Assembly (NCBI GenBank): GCA_963780865.1
Contig: CAWADT010000012.1
Location: 62,001-126,000 of the forward strand
Source: FEN-1073 sp963780865
GTDB taxonomy: Bacteria > Chloroflexota > Anaerolineae > Anaerolineales > RBG-16-64-43
DNA length: 64,000 nucleotides
Direction of reading: 5' to 3'
The position numbers and the translations under genes were made by a program. Of this stretch, positions 56,692-64,000 are shown one piece after another; position 1 is the stretch's first letter; each line of letters starts with the position of its first letter. The notes under the pieces were generated by a model. It saw only the letters and a program-made list of their open reading frames with translations. It searched no databases and had not been told where the DNA came from.

Positions 56692-59205
56692 ATGACGACC
56701 ATACTCGAAACGCTGGGCAAGATGCTCCACAACGAAGCCGGAATGGGATATCTGGACCAGTGCGTCCAGGGCGGGTTCCAAAACTTTTCCGCCGCCTGGA
56801 GCGGGACGGCCAGAAAAGAATCAGTTCCGGACGCGCTCGTGATGCGGGTGGAGAGCTGGCTGGCGGAATACCATGGCCTGACGCGGGAAGCGCGCGAACA
56901 GTCGCTGCAGGATCTATTAAAGGAAGTGGAAGCGGCTCGCAAAGCGGAACCCATGGCAAACGGCGGCCCGAAAAATTCACCCGGCGCGAATTATCCGGCG
57001 GCTGCCTTCGACCGATCGAAAGAGTACAAGGCCATACCCGCCCCGCCCTCGCCAGCCGCAACCACCGAGCCGCCGCCGACCGCGCCTCCTGCGACACCCG
57101 CGGAACGGCCGGCTGCTTCGCCCACTGAGGCAACCCCGCTCACTTTGCGCGAGTTGCAGGCCCCGCTCCGCCGGTTGTTCGGCGTGGGGGATAAGAATAC
57201 AGAATCCTTCCAACGGCTGGGTTTGAATACCATCGGCGATCTGCTCTGGTTCTTCCCGCGCCGGTACGTGGATTATTCCATGACCAAACCGATCAACCGG
57301 CTGTGGTATGGAGAGACGGTCACCGTCCTGGCGGCGGTCCGGGAAGCCGCCACCCGCCGGACCAAACGGGGCAGCATCACCGAAGTGACGGTCGCCGATG
57401 GAAGCGGCGAGCTGCTGATCAGTTTCTTCAACCAGCCCTGGATCGCCGACCGGTTGCGCAAGGGGCAACTCCTCGCCCTTTCAGGCAAGGTCGGACAATA
57501 CCTGGGACGGCTGACGATGACCATGCCGGAATGGGAATTCCTCGAGCGGCAGCAGATCCGAACCGGGGGCATCGTCCCCGTCTACGCGCTGACGGCCGGG
57601 ATCCACCAGAATTTCCTTCGACGGCACATTCACAGCGCGGTCACCCGGCTGGCCACCCGGCTGCCGGACCCGCTGCCGGAGCGCATCCTCGCCGAAGGAA
57701 AATGGATGCCGCTGGGGCAGTCGTTGCAGCAAATCCACTTTCCCACTTCCTGGGAATCGCTCAAGGGCGCCAAGGATCGGTTGGGATTCGAGGAGCTGTT
57801 GTATTTGCAGCTCGGCATCCTGCAGCAAAAACGAAATTGGATCTCGGCCGAAGCGCGGAAATATCCGCATCCTCCCGCGCTCGACGCTTTTCTCGCCTCT
57901 CTGCCGTACGCGTTGACCTCCGCCCAGCAAAAGGCGGTCGCTGAGATTCTTGTTGATCTAGATTCCGGGAAACCGATGAACCGCCTGTTGGAGGGCGACG
58001 TCGGTTCCGGAAAGACCGTGGTCGCGCTCGCGGCGTGTCTGGCGGTGGCTTCCCAAGGCGGTCAGGCGGCGTTCCTGGCGCCGACCGGTATCCTCGCCGA
58101 GCAGCATTTCGATCTGCTGCGCCGATGGATGACCGAGGGGCAATCCTTCCTACGGACCGAACAAATCGGGTTGCTGCTCGGATCCACGCCCGAATCGGAA
58201 AAACAGGAAGTCCGCCAGGGGCTGGCTTCCGGGCGGATCGCCGTCGTGGTCGGAACGCACGCCCTGCTGGAAAGCCCGGTGGATTTCGCCCGGCTGGATC
58301 TGGCGGTGATCGATGAGCAACACCGGTTTGGCGTGGAGCAACGCGCCGCCTTACGCGCCAAAGGCCGCAGCCCGCATCTTCTGGTGATGACCGCCACGCC
58401 CATCCCGCGTTCGCTGGCCCTGACCATTTACGGCGACCTGGATCTCAGCCTGCTCGATGAGATGCCCCCGGGGCGAAAGCCCGTTACGACCCGCATCCTG
58501 CTTCCCGGCGAACGCGAGCGGGCATACGCCTTCATCACCGGCCAATTGCGCCAGGGCCGTCAGGCCTTCGTCATTTGCCCGTTGATCGAAGAAAGCGAAA
58601 CGAACGAAGCGACGGCCGCCGTGGAGGAGCATCGCCGCCTGCAAGAAAGCATCTTTCCCGAATGGAAACTGGGATTGCTCCACGGTCGGATGCGGGCCGA
58701 CGAAAAGGAGGAGACCATGCGCCGCTTCCGCGAAGGCTCGCTCCACATTCTCGTCTCCACCTCGGTCGTGGAGGTGGGCGTGGACGTGCCCAACGCCTCG
58801 GTGATGATGGTCGAGGGCGCCAACCGGTTCGGTCTGGCGCAACTTCACCAATTCCGCGGACGGATCGGGCGCGGGGAATATGAATCGTATTGCATCCTGG
58901 TGGCCGATAGCGAAGACCAGGCGGAGAACGAGCGCCTGCGGGCGATGGAGGAAGTACAGGATGGGTTTGTCCTGGCCGAACGGGATTTGCAGCAGCGCGG
59001 TCCGGGGGAGTTCTTCGGCACCCGGCAATCCGGATTTGCCGAAGCCGACATCGCCCGTCTTCTGGACGTCCGGCTGATCGAACAAGCTCGCGCCACGGCG
59101 CAACGCGTTTTTACCCAGGATCCGGATCTGCAGTTGCCGGAACACCGGCTGATGGCCGAGCGGCTGGCTTCCCGCTGGAGTTCCCGATCAGGTGAAATTT
59201 CCTGA
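56692..59205 (+). CDS. recG: ATP-dependent DNA helicase RecG with N-terminal extension
   Basis: RecG remodels stalled forks and branch-migrates Holliday junctions. The 837-residue protein has the wedge/OB domain (SITEVTVADGSGELLISFFNQPW), Walker A LLEGDVGSGKTVVALA, DEQH box VIDEQHRFGVEQRAALRAKG, MTATPIPRSLALTIYGDLD, VSTSVVEVGVDVPNA, QLHQFRGRIGRG and the RecG end (GPGEFFGTRQSGF). It is about 140 residues longer than Escherichia coli RecG. The extra N-terminal part is a helical segment (about 1-85) joined by a Pro/Ala/Thr-rich linker (about 95-145). The start has AAGGA 12 bases upstream. Confidence 0.96.
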   Translation: MTTILETLGKMLHNEAGMGYLDQCVQGGFQNFSAAWSGTARKESVPDALVMRVESWLAEYHGLTREAREQSLQDLLKEVEAARKAEPMANGGPKNSPGANYPAAAFDRSKEYKAIPAPPSPAATTEPPPTAPPATPAERPAASPTEATPLTLRELQAPLRRLFGVGDKNTESFQRLGLNTIGDLLWFFPRRYVDYSMTKPINRLWYGETVTVLAAVREAATRRTKRGSITEVTVADGSGELLISFFNQPWIADRLRKGQLLALSGKVGQYLGRLTMTMPEWEFLERQQIRTGGIVPVYALTAGIHQNFLRRHIHSAVTRLATRLPDPLPERILAEGKWMPLGQSLQQIHFPTSWESLKGAKDRLGFEELLYLQLGILQQKRNWISAEARKYPHPPALDAFLASLPYALTSAQQKAVAEILVDLDSGKPMNRLLEGDVGSGKTVVALAACLAVASQGGQAAFLAPTGILAEQHFDLLRRWMTEGQSFLRTEQIGLLLGSTPESEKQEVRQGLASGRIAVVVGTHALLESPVDFARLDLAVIDEQHRFGVEQRAALRAKGRSPHLLVMTATPIPRSLALTIYGDLDLSLLDEMPPGRKPVTTRILLPGERERAYAFITGQLRQGRQAFVICPLIEESETNEATAAVEEHRRLQESIFPEWKLGLLHGRMRADEKEETMRRFREGSLHILVSTSVVEVGVDVPNASVMMVEGANRFGLAQLHQFRGRIGRGEYESYCILVADSEDQAENERLRAMEEVQDGFVLAERDLQQRGPGEFFGTRQSGFAEADIARLLDVRLIEQARATAQRVFTQDPDLQLPEHRLMAERLASRWSSRSGEIS

Positions 59206-59298
59206 TCCGGGACCCGGAGGAGCCCGGCGTCTGGGCGGATCCTCAAAAAAAGAGTTGACCATCCGCGAAGATAACGAACTATCAGAGAAGGGATGACC

Positions 59299-59826
59299 AT
59301 GGTCCGAGCTGTGTTTCCAGGAACCTTCGATCCGATTCATTTTGGGCACATCGACATCGCCCAGCGCGCCGCGCGCATTTTCGATGAAGTGGTGATCGCC
59401 GTGTACGACCGGCCGCTCAAGACGCTGCTCTTCAGCCCGGAGGAGCGAATCGAGTTGACGCGCAGAGCCTTCGCGGATAAACCGCAGTTCCGGGTGATCG
59501 GCTACCGCAGTCTGACCGTCGAGTTGTGCCGGAAAATCGACGCGCGCGTCATCGTCCGCGGTTTGCGGGTCTTTTCGGATTTCGAACACGAATTCCGCAT
59601 GGCGCTGGCCAACCACCGTCTGGCGCCCGATGTCGAAGTGGTGGCGTTGATCACAAGCGAGGAACATTCGTTCCTCTCCTCTTCGACCGTGCGCGAGATC
59701 GCTTCGCTGGGAGGCGACGTGAGCAGCATGGTCCCACCCTTCGTTTCGGAGGCCGTGATCCGGCGGTTTGCCGAGCTCGGCGACGAGGGGCCGCGCCTGG
59801 TTCCACTCACCTCGCTCCGGGATTAG
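59299..59826 (+). CDS. coaD: Phosphopantetheine adenylyltransferase
   Basis: CoaD adds AMP to 4'-phosphopantetheine in coenzyme A synthesis. The 175-residue protein starts with the nucleotidyltransferase motif VFPGTFDPIHFGHIDI (H14 and H17), then has RAFADKPQFRVIGY, VIVRGLRVFSDFEHEFRMALANH and the second signature FLSSSTVREIASLGGDVSSMVP. The ATG at 59299 has GAAGGG 6 bases upstream; the ATG at 59293 would abut that site. It lies 93 bases past recG, a neighbourhood common in Gram-positive bacteria, and is followed by a coiled-coil gene. Confidence 0.95.
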   Translation: MVRAVFPGTFDPIHFGHIDIAQRAARIFDEVVIAVYDRPLKTLLFSPEERIELTRRAFADKPQFRVIGYRSLTVELCRKIDARVIVRGLRVFSDFEHEFRMALANHRLAPDVEVVALITSEEHSFLSSSTVREIASLGGDVSSMVPPFVSEAVIRRFAELGDEGPRLVPLTSLRD

Positions 59827-59936
59827 CACCCGCGGATGAATTGACGGGAATCACGCTTCGGTGTACCCTACGGTATGGAAATTGCACCAGGAAATGCAAC
59901 CACCCGGCGCTCGGCGTGCGGCCTTCGGAGGCATGG

Positions 59937-60401
59937 ATGGACATCCTTCACCTGGTAGACCGGCTGGAGGAACTGTTCAATAGCGGTTTTCATATCCCCC
60001 TGACGAACGAGACGGCGGTGAATGAGGATCGGTTTCTGGAACTCATCGACCAGCTGCGCATTGCCATTCCCGAGGAAGTGAAAAAAGCGCAACAGGTGAT
60101 GAGCCAGCGCGAGCAATTCCTGGCCCAGGCCCAGGAAGAGGCGCAGCGGACGGTGGATTTGGCCCGCGAACGCGTCGAATCCCTCGTCCAACATGAATCC
60201 ATCACTTCGGCCGCCGAATCGCGCGGCGAACAGATCGTTCAACAGGCGCGCGAAGACGCCGCCGCCATCCGAACCGAAGCCGACGATTACGTATTGGAAT
60301 CTTTATCGCGATTGGAAGCCGAAATGAGCCGGTTGTTGTTACAAGTTCGAAACGGGATCGCAAAATTAAACGAAGAACATACCCAGGAACGGGAATCGTA
60401 G
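59937..60401 (+). CDS. Coiled-coil protein downstream of coaD
   Basis: The 154-residue protein is nearly all alpha-helix. An N-terminal segment MDILHLVDRLEELFN is followed by VNEDRFLELIDQLRIAIPEEVKKAQQVM. A long coiled coil rich in Gln/Glu/Ala/Arg (QAQEEAQRTVDLARERVES, QQAREDAAAIRTEADDYV) continues to the C-terminus. It has no membrane helix. Similar proteins are annotated as DivIVA-like or ATP-synthase-b-like; the coiled coil causes those matches. A role in cell-envelope or division scaffolding is possible but unproven. GGAGG lies 5 bases before the ATG. A strong terminator follows. Confidence 0.8.
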   Translation: MDILHLVDRLEELFNSGFHIPLTNETAVNEDRFLELIDQLRIAIPEEVKKAQQVMSQREQFLAQAQEEAQRTVDLARERVESLVQHESITSAAESRGEQIVQQAREDAAAIRTEADDYVLESLSRLEAEMSRLLLQVRNGIAKLNEEHTQERES

Positions 60402-60427
60402 GTTAACCACCGTATCCGTGCAGGACG

Positions 60428-60456
60428 AAAGGCGAGGCATGAACCTCGCCTTTTTT
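60428..60456 (+). terminator. Intrinsic terminator ending the asp23-to-coiled-coil run
   Basis: GGCGAGG (60431-60437) pairs with CCTCGCC (60444-60450) over a 6-base loop, flanked by AAA and T6. It lies 26 bases past the stop. Confidence 0.92.
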
Positions 60457-60586
60457 ATTGACCCGCGATGAGGCGCGGGTGAACGCGATCGGAGAGCTGC
60501 TCTTGCTTTGTAAAGGATAACAGCCAGTCTGCAGGTTTTTTATTCCTGGATTACGGTGATACCCGCCCCTGCGCCCCTGGCTATGG

Positions 60587-61489
60587 TTATCGAAACATCA
60601 TTTTAATTTCTTCCGGCACCGGCGGCATGGCTCCCGGGCTGGCACAGACAAACGATGCCAACCGGTTGGCGCAATCGTTAAGTCTTTCCGCATTCATATT
60701 ACGCAGCATCCCGACGGCGATCGCGGCCGCAAAAGCATCCCCCGCCCCGATGGAATCCACCACCTTCCCAGGTGATCCTCCATGAACAAATTTCCGGCCC
60801 GCACCGTAGAGCACGCTCCCCTTTTCCCCCTTGGTGAGCACGATCCATCGCAACCGATGGCGGCGCATCAATTCCGCCGCGACGGCGTCTTCCCCGCCGG
60901 CGATCGAGAACGTCCCGGCCAGGGCGCTCAATTCCTCGTCGTTCATTTTCAGGACGTTCGCAAGGGCAAGCAATTCTTCGATCACGCTCCTGGAGAAGAA
61001 AGGAGCGCGCAGGTTGAGATCCAGAATGCGCAAAGTCTCGGATCCGACCTGGCGGAGAAAATCCTGGATGGTCTTCCGGGACGCCGGCCCGCGCTGGGCC
61101 AGCGTGCCGAAGCATACGGCGTCGCACGTTGCAGCCAGTTCGCGCAATTGCGGGCTCTCGGGCAGAAAATCCCAGGCGGCGCTTTCGCCGATGGCATACG
61201 CCGGCTTCCCCTGCGGATCGATCCTGACGGCAACGGTGCCGGTCGGGTGGAGCTTGTCGGCCGAAAGGAACTCACGGCTCAAGGACAGATCGTTCCACCG
61301 CTCGAGGATTTCTTTCCCCAGGGAATCCTTCCCAACGCAGGAAACCAGCAGCGGCTGAACGTCCTCCCCTCCGATTTCCCGGGTGTGGAAAATAAAATTC
61401 GCCGGAGCGCCGCCCAGCACTTTGCCCGCGGGAAGGACGTCCCACAGGACCTCTCCAATACCGACGATGACGCGTATTTCCGCAGCCAT
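60587..61489 (-). CDS. PfkB-family carbohydrate kinase (fructokinase-like)
   Basis: The 300-residue kinase has the ribokinase/PfkB fold. It contains VGIGEVLWDVLPAGKVLGGAPANFIFH, VSCVGKDSLGKEILERW and LRILDLNLRAPFF, where the usual D-x-N-x-R is present. The C-terminal signature VDSIGAGDAFAAAIAVGML has the catalytic aspartate. The GEVLWD and GGAPANF blocks are closest to fructokinases, but the sugar is not certain. The ATG at 61489 has GTGAGG upstream. The open frame extends 33 codons further and would overlap mutL. It lies 8 bases after mutL and ends the scpA-mutL-pfkB run. Confidence 0.9.
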   Translation of the reverse strand: MAAEIRVIVGIGEVLWDVLPAGKVLGGAPANFIFHTREIGGEDVQPLLVSCVGKDSLGKEILERWNDLSLSREFLSADKLHPTGTVAVRIDPQGKPAYAIGESAAWDFLPESPQLRELAATCDAVCFGTLAQRGPASRKTIQDFLRQVGSETLRILDLNLRAPFFSRSVIEELLALANVLKMNDEELSALAGTFSIAGGEDAVAAELMRRHRLRWIVLTKGEKGSVLYGAGRKFVHGGSPGKVVDSIGAGDAFAAAIAVGMLRNMNAERLNDCANRLASFVCASPGAMPPVPEEIKMMFR

Positions 61490-61497
61490 GCCCAGCC

Positions 61498-63231
61498 TCA
61501 CTTTCTCCCAAACCGCCGCGCGAGGAGCTCCATCGGGAGGTGGATCATCGTTGGGCGGCCGTGCGGGCAGGTGCGCGGAGCGGAGCACTGTTCCAGCGCG
61601 CGGATCAGCGCCGACTGCTCCTCAGGTCCAAGCACCTGTCCCGCCTTGACCGCGGCGCGTTTGCACACGCGTGCGATCAGGCGCGCTTCCGCCTCGGCCG
61701 ACAGGGGCGTTTCATCCTCCTCGAAATCCTCCACCGCCGCGAGCAGCGCGTCCTCCGGCTTCAAGGCACCCAGCAATTGCGGGATGGCGCGCACGCGGTA
61801 TGCCGAGCCGCCGAACGGCTCCACCTCGAACCCGATGCTTGCCAGGACACCCAACTGCCCTTCCAGCGCCGAAGCCTGGACCGTCGAGAGTTCCACCACT
61901 TCCGGTGAAAGCAACCGCTGAGAAATATGCAGACCCGGTTGTTCACGCCGCATCGCCTCGAACAGCACCCGTTCGTGCGCCGCGTGCTGATCGATCAAAT
62001 ACAAACCATCCGGCCCTTCGGCCACCAAGTAGGCGGCGCCGATCTGACCAACGGCACGTAAAAGCGGTATCCGCCCCGCGCTGCCGATCGGCGCCGCCGG
62101 GGGGATCGTTACCGCCCCGTCTGCGGCCGCAGCGGCGGGCTGGTGGTCCAACATCCATCCCGGCTCGGGGGCCGTGTTCCGGCCAATGATTTGCCCCGGA
62201 TTCGGGTGTTCCTCCCAGGCGCGCGCGCCCGGAACGGTTGGGCTTGTTTTCAGCGCTTGCCGGACGGCGCGTTGGAGCGCGGAAAAAACAGCCGACGGAT
62301 CGCGGAATCGCACTTCGGCTTTCGCCGGATGCACGTTGACATCCACTTCATCCGGCGGCATCTCCACGAAAATCGCGCCGAACGGATAGCGGCCGACCAT
62401 CAGCAACGTGTGATAGGCCTGCACCACCGCGGTGGTCAACGCCGGATCGGCGATCGAGCGTCCGTTGACAAAGAGCAGTATGTCTTTGCGGGTAGAGCGC
62501 GAAAGGTCGACCGGGCTGACGTACCCACCCACCCTGAGAGGCCCCTCGAGCACAGCGGCCGAGAGGTCGATCATGCGTTCGGCGGCATCCAATCCAAACA
62601 CCGCCGCCAGCACTTCACGCCGGTTTCCATTCCCGTTCCCGGATTGCGTCTCGCGCCCTTCCTGCGAGAGCCGGAAGCGGACGGCAGGATATGCCAGGGC
62701 GTAGCGAGCAACGAGCAAATCGATCTGGCGCCGTTCCGCGGCCTGGTTTTTGAGGAATTTTCGCCGGGCAGGAACATTGAAGAAAAGATCCTCCACCGTC
62801 ACCACGGTTCCTTGCGGAGCGCCAACCGGCGCGGGCGCCTCGACACGCCCATCTTCCGCGGTCAGGCGCATTCCATGCGGCTGAGCCCGCCCGCGGCTAA
62901 GGAGCGTCAGGCGCGCCACCGCGGCGATGGACGCCAGCGCCTCGCCGCGAAATCCGAGCGTGCGGATGGAATCCAAATCTTTAAGCGCGGTGAGTTTGCT
63001 TGTGGCGTGCCGCTCCAGGGCGAGCCCGATCTCGGCCGGATCGATCCCGTCCCCGTCGTCGGCGACGGAGATTTTCCGGCGTCCGCCGTCTTCCGTCTCG
63101 ATGAAAATGTTGCGCGCGTGAGCGTCGAGGGAATTTTCGACCAGTTCCTTAACCACCGAAGCCGGGCGTTCCACCACTTCGCCGGCCGCAATCTGCGAGG
63201 CGACCTCCGGGGAAAGAACGCGGATGCCCAT
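61498..63231 (-). CDS. mutL: DNA mismatch repair protein MutL with endonuclease motif
   Basis: MutL links mismatch recognition to strand nicking. The 577-residue protein has the GHKL ATPase motifs LVENSLDA, DDGDGID, RTLGFRGEALASI and GTVVTVEDLFFNVPARRKFL. The C-terminal domain keeps the endonuclease residues: DQHAAHERVLFE (near 412), the A/CKR-type VCKRAAVKAG, and CPHGRP. It is therefore a nicking MutL, as in bacteria without MutH. No mutS is in the window. It follows scpA by 2 bases and precedes the sugar kinase by 8. Confidence 0.97.
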   Translation of the reverse strand: MGIRVLSPEVASQIAAGEVVERPASVVKELVENSLDAHARNIFIETEDGGRRKISVADDGDGIDPAEIGLALERHATSKLTALKDLDSIRTLGFRGEALASIAAVARLTLLSRGRAQPHGMRLTAEDGRVEAPAPVGAPQGTVVTVEDLFFNVPARRKFLKNQAAERRQIDLLVARYALAYPAVRFRLSQEGRETQSGNGNGNRREVLAAVFGLDAAERMIDLSAAVLEGPLRVGGYVSPVDLSRSTRKDILLFVNGRSIADPALTTAVVQAYHTLLMVGRYPFGAIFVEMPPDEVDVNVHPAKAEVRFRDPSAVFSALQRAVRQALKTSPTVPGARAWEEHPNPGQIIGRNTAPEPGWMLDHQPAAAAADGAVTIPPAAPIGSAGRIPLLRAVGQIGAAYLVAEGPDGLYLIDQHAAHERVLFEAMRREQPGLHISQRLLSPEVVELSTVQASALEGQLGVLASIGFEVEPFGGSAYRVRAIPQLLGALKPEDALLAAVEDFEEDETPLSAEAEARLIARVCKRAAVKAGQVLGPEEQSALIRALEQCSAPRTCPHGRPTMIHLPMELLARRFGRK

Positions 63232-63233
63232 CG

Positions 63234-63992
63234 CTATTCGCCGAATTCAAGTTCGAAATCGGTCTGGTCGGTGAACTCCTCGGTGGGGACGATCTCGATT
63301 TCTCCGAACAGGTCGGTTTGCCGGGCAATCACATGCCGGCGTTTGACCAGCTCGAGCATCGCTAGAAAGGCCACCACCACTTCGATCCGAGTCTGCACGC
63401 CGCGCATCATCCGCGAGAACACCGCGCGGCCCTCGCCGCGGATGCTCCGGACGATAAGGCGGATTTGATCGCGGATGGTCACTTTGGGCGCGCTGACCAT
63501 CGTACCCAGCTGGGGAGGTTCCGGACGGACGGCCAGCGCATCCTGCGCGGCCTGTTTGAGCGCCGCGAGGGAGAGGCGGCTCCAATCGAAGCGCGGCGGG
63601 ACTTTGGGAGGAGGAGCCAACCGCAGGAATGTCCGCAGTCCGGCCTCCTCCCGGTGGTGCAGCAGCAGCGCGACATCCTTGAATTGTTTGTAGAGCCGCA
63701 GCTGGCGCGCCAAAGCATCGCCCGGATCTTCTTCGCCGGCTTCGCGTTCGGGCGGACGCGGTAGCAGGGCTTCGCTTTTAATTTGCAGGAGGCGCGCCGC
63801 GACGACGACGAACGCCGCAGCCAAGTCCATGCGCTGTTCCTGCATCGCGCGCAAATAGCCCAGGAACTGGTCTGTGACCTGCGCCAAGGCCACCCGGGTG
63901 ATGTCCAGCTCCGCGCGTTCAATTAAATGAAGGAGCAAATCCAGCGGACCTTCGAAGACGGGCAGTTGAACGGTATAGGCGGGTGCTTGCAT
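63234..63992 (-). CDS. scpA: Segregation and condensation protein ScpA
   Basis: ScpA is the kleisin subunit of the SMC condensin that organises and segregates the chromosome. The 252-residue protein has the N-terminal block FEGPLDLLLHLIERAELDITRVALAQVTDQFLGYL and DLAAAFVVVAARLLQIKSEALLPRP. A variable middle follows, then the C-terminal winged helix (VVAFLAMLELVKRRHVIARQTDLFGEIEI). The length is typical. The gene is complete, beginning 8 bases from the window edge, so its promoter and any upstream partner lie outside. It is closely followed by mutL. Confidence 0.95.
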   Translation of the reverse strand: MQAPAYTVQLPVFEGPLDLLLHLIERAELDITRVALAQVTDQFLGYLRAMQEQRMDLAAAFVVVAARLLQIKSEALLPRPPEREAGEEDPGDALARQLRLYKQFKDVALLLHHREEAGLRTFLRLAPPPKVPPRFDWSRLSLAALKQAAQDALAVRPEPPQLGTMVSAPKVTIRDQIRLIVRSIRGEGRAVFSRMMRGVQTRIEVVVAFLAMLELVKRRHVIARQTDLFGEIEIVPTEEFTDQTDFELEFGE

Positions 63993-64000
63993 GGATTATC

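Noticed and set aside
62143..63468. 441-codon open frame antisense to mutL
   Set aside because: It is a mirror frame of a GC-rich conserved gene, Arg/His-rich and without motifs or ribosome site.

Overview
This 64 kb window is a GC-rich bacterial chromosome segment that is mostly housekeeping. I see no prophage, CRISPR array or integrative element beyond one IS. The gene set suggests a Chloroflexota bacterium, probably Anaerolineae. It has Gram-positive-type modules (YvcK, Asp23, FakA/DegV, a DnaD-like protein), many lipoproteins with no outer-membrane genes, an archaeal-type phosphoglycerate mutase (ApgM), a TGS-uridine kinase fusion and an endonuclease-type MutL. The phylum call is inference from content and was not tested.

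Layout. 1-450: left-edge fragment of a sugar-phosphate isomerase/epimerase. 0.6-4.0 kb: mnmA, a small membrane protein, a propeller lipoprotein and a DinB-fold protein. 4.4-5.7 kb: a complete IS5-type element flanked by TTAA. 5.7-9.5 kb: typA, then a MarR/radical-SAM operon with a clear promoter, operator and upstream terminator. 9.7-16 kb (minus strand): yvcK-gap-pgk-pknB-tpiA, lower glycolysis carrying a membrane Ser/Thr kinase. 16-18.5 kb (plus strand): an orphan CUT1-type sugar ABC ATPase and apgM. 18.8-23 kb (minus strand): dnaB, a DnaD-like gene and an unusual double-ATPase DnaC-like gene, preceded by a bifunctional-nuclease gene. 23-26 kb: a propeller lipoprotein and an M23 peptidase. 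26.4-28.1 kb: the NAD(P)H-hydrate repair fusion.

28.5-28.9 kb: tRNA-Arg(TCT) inside a patch of tandem copies and a broken tRNA copy. 29-31 kb: two unrecognised genes. 31.2-34 kb: a zinc-ribbon histidine kinase, a double-HTH regulator and an acetyltransferase. 34.1-37 kb: three tandem DsbA-like proteins and ComEA. 37.5-40.6 kb (minus strand): a nucleoside-kinase-like fusion, an FAH-family protein and dcd. 40.6-43.8 kb: tRNA-Asn, then a cobalamin riboswitch, btuC, btuD and a cobalamin adenosyltransferase. 44.2-46.7 kb: a small membrane protein, a NERD-FHA protein and rnpB. 47.1-51.9 kb: three paralogous LysM/M23-like lipoproteins. 52-60.4 kb: rpmB opposite an asp23-fakA-degV-degV-x-recG-coaD-coiled-coil run. 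60.6-64 kb (minus strand): scpA-mutL-pfkB.

The most interesting points are these: a Ser/Thr kinase embedded with its plausible target YvcK in the glycolytic operon; a replication cassette whose helicase-loader-like protein is internally duplicated; the triplicated cell-wall lipoproteins whose M23 domains lack the first zinc histidine; a terminator-like hairpin inside the riboswitch-controlled btuC reading frame; and the duplicated and scrambled tRNA-Arg locus. Genes often have good ribosome-binding sites, but two probably make leaderless mRNAs. Several promoters match the sigma-70 consensus almost exactly.
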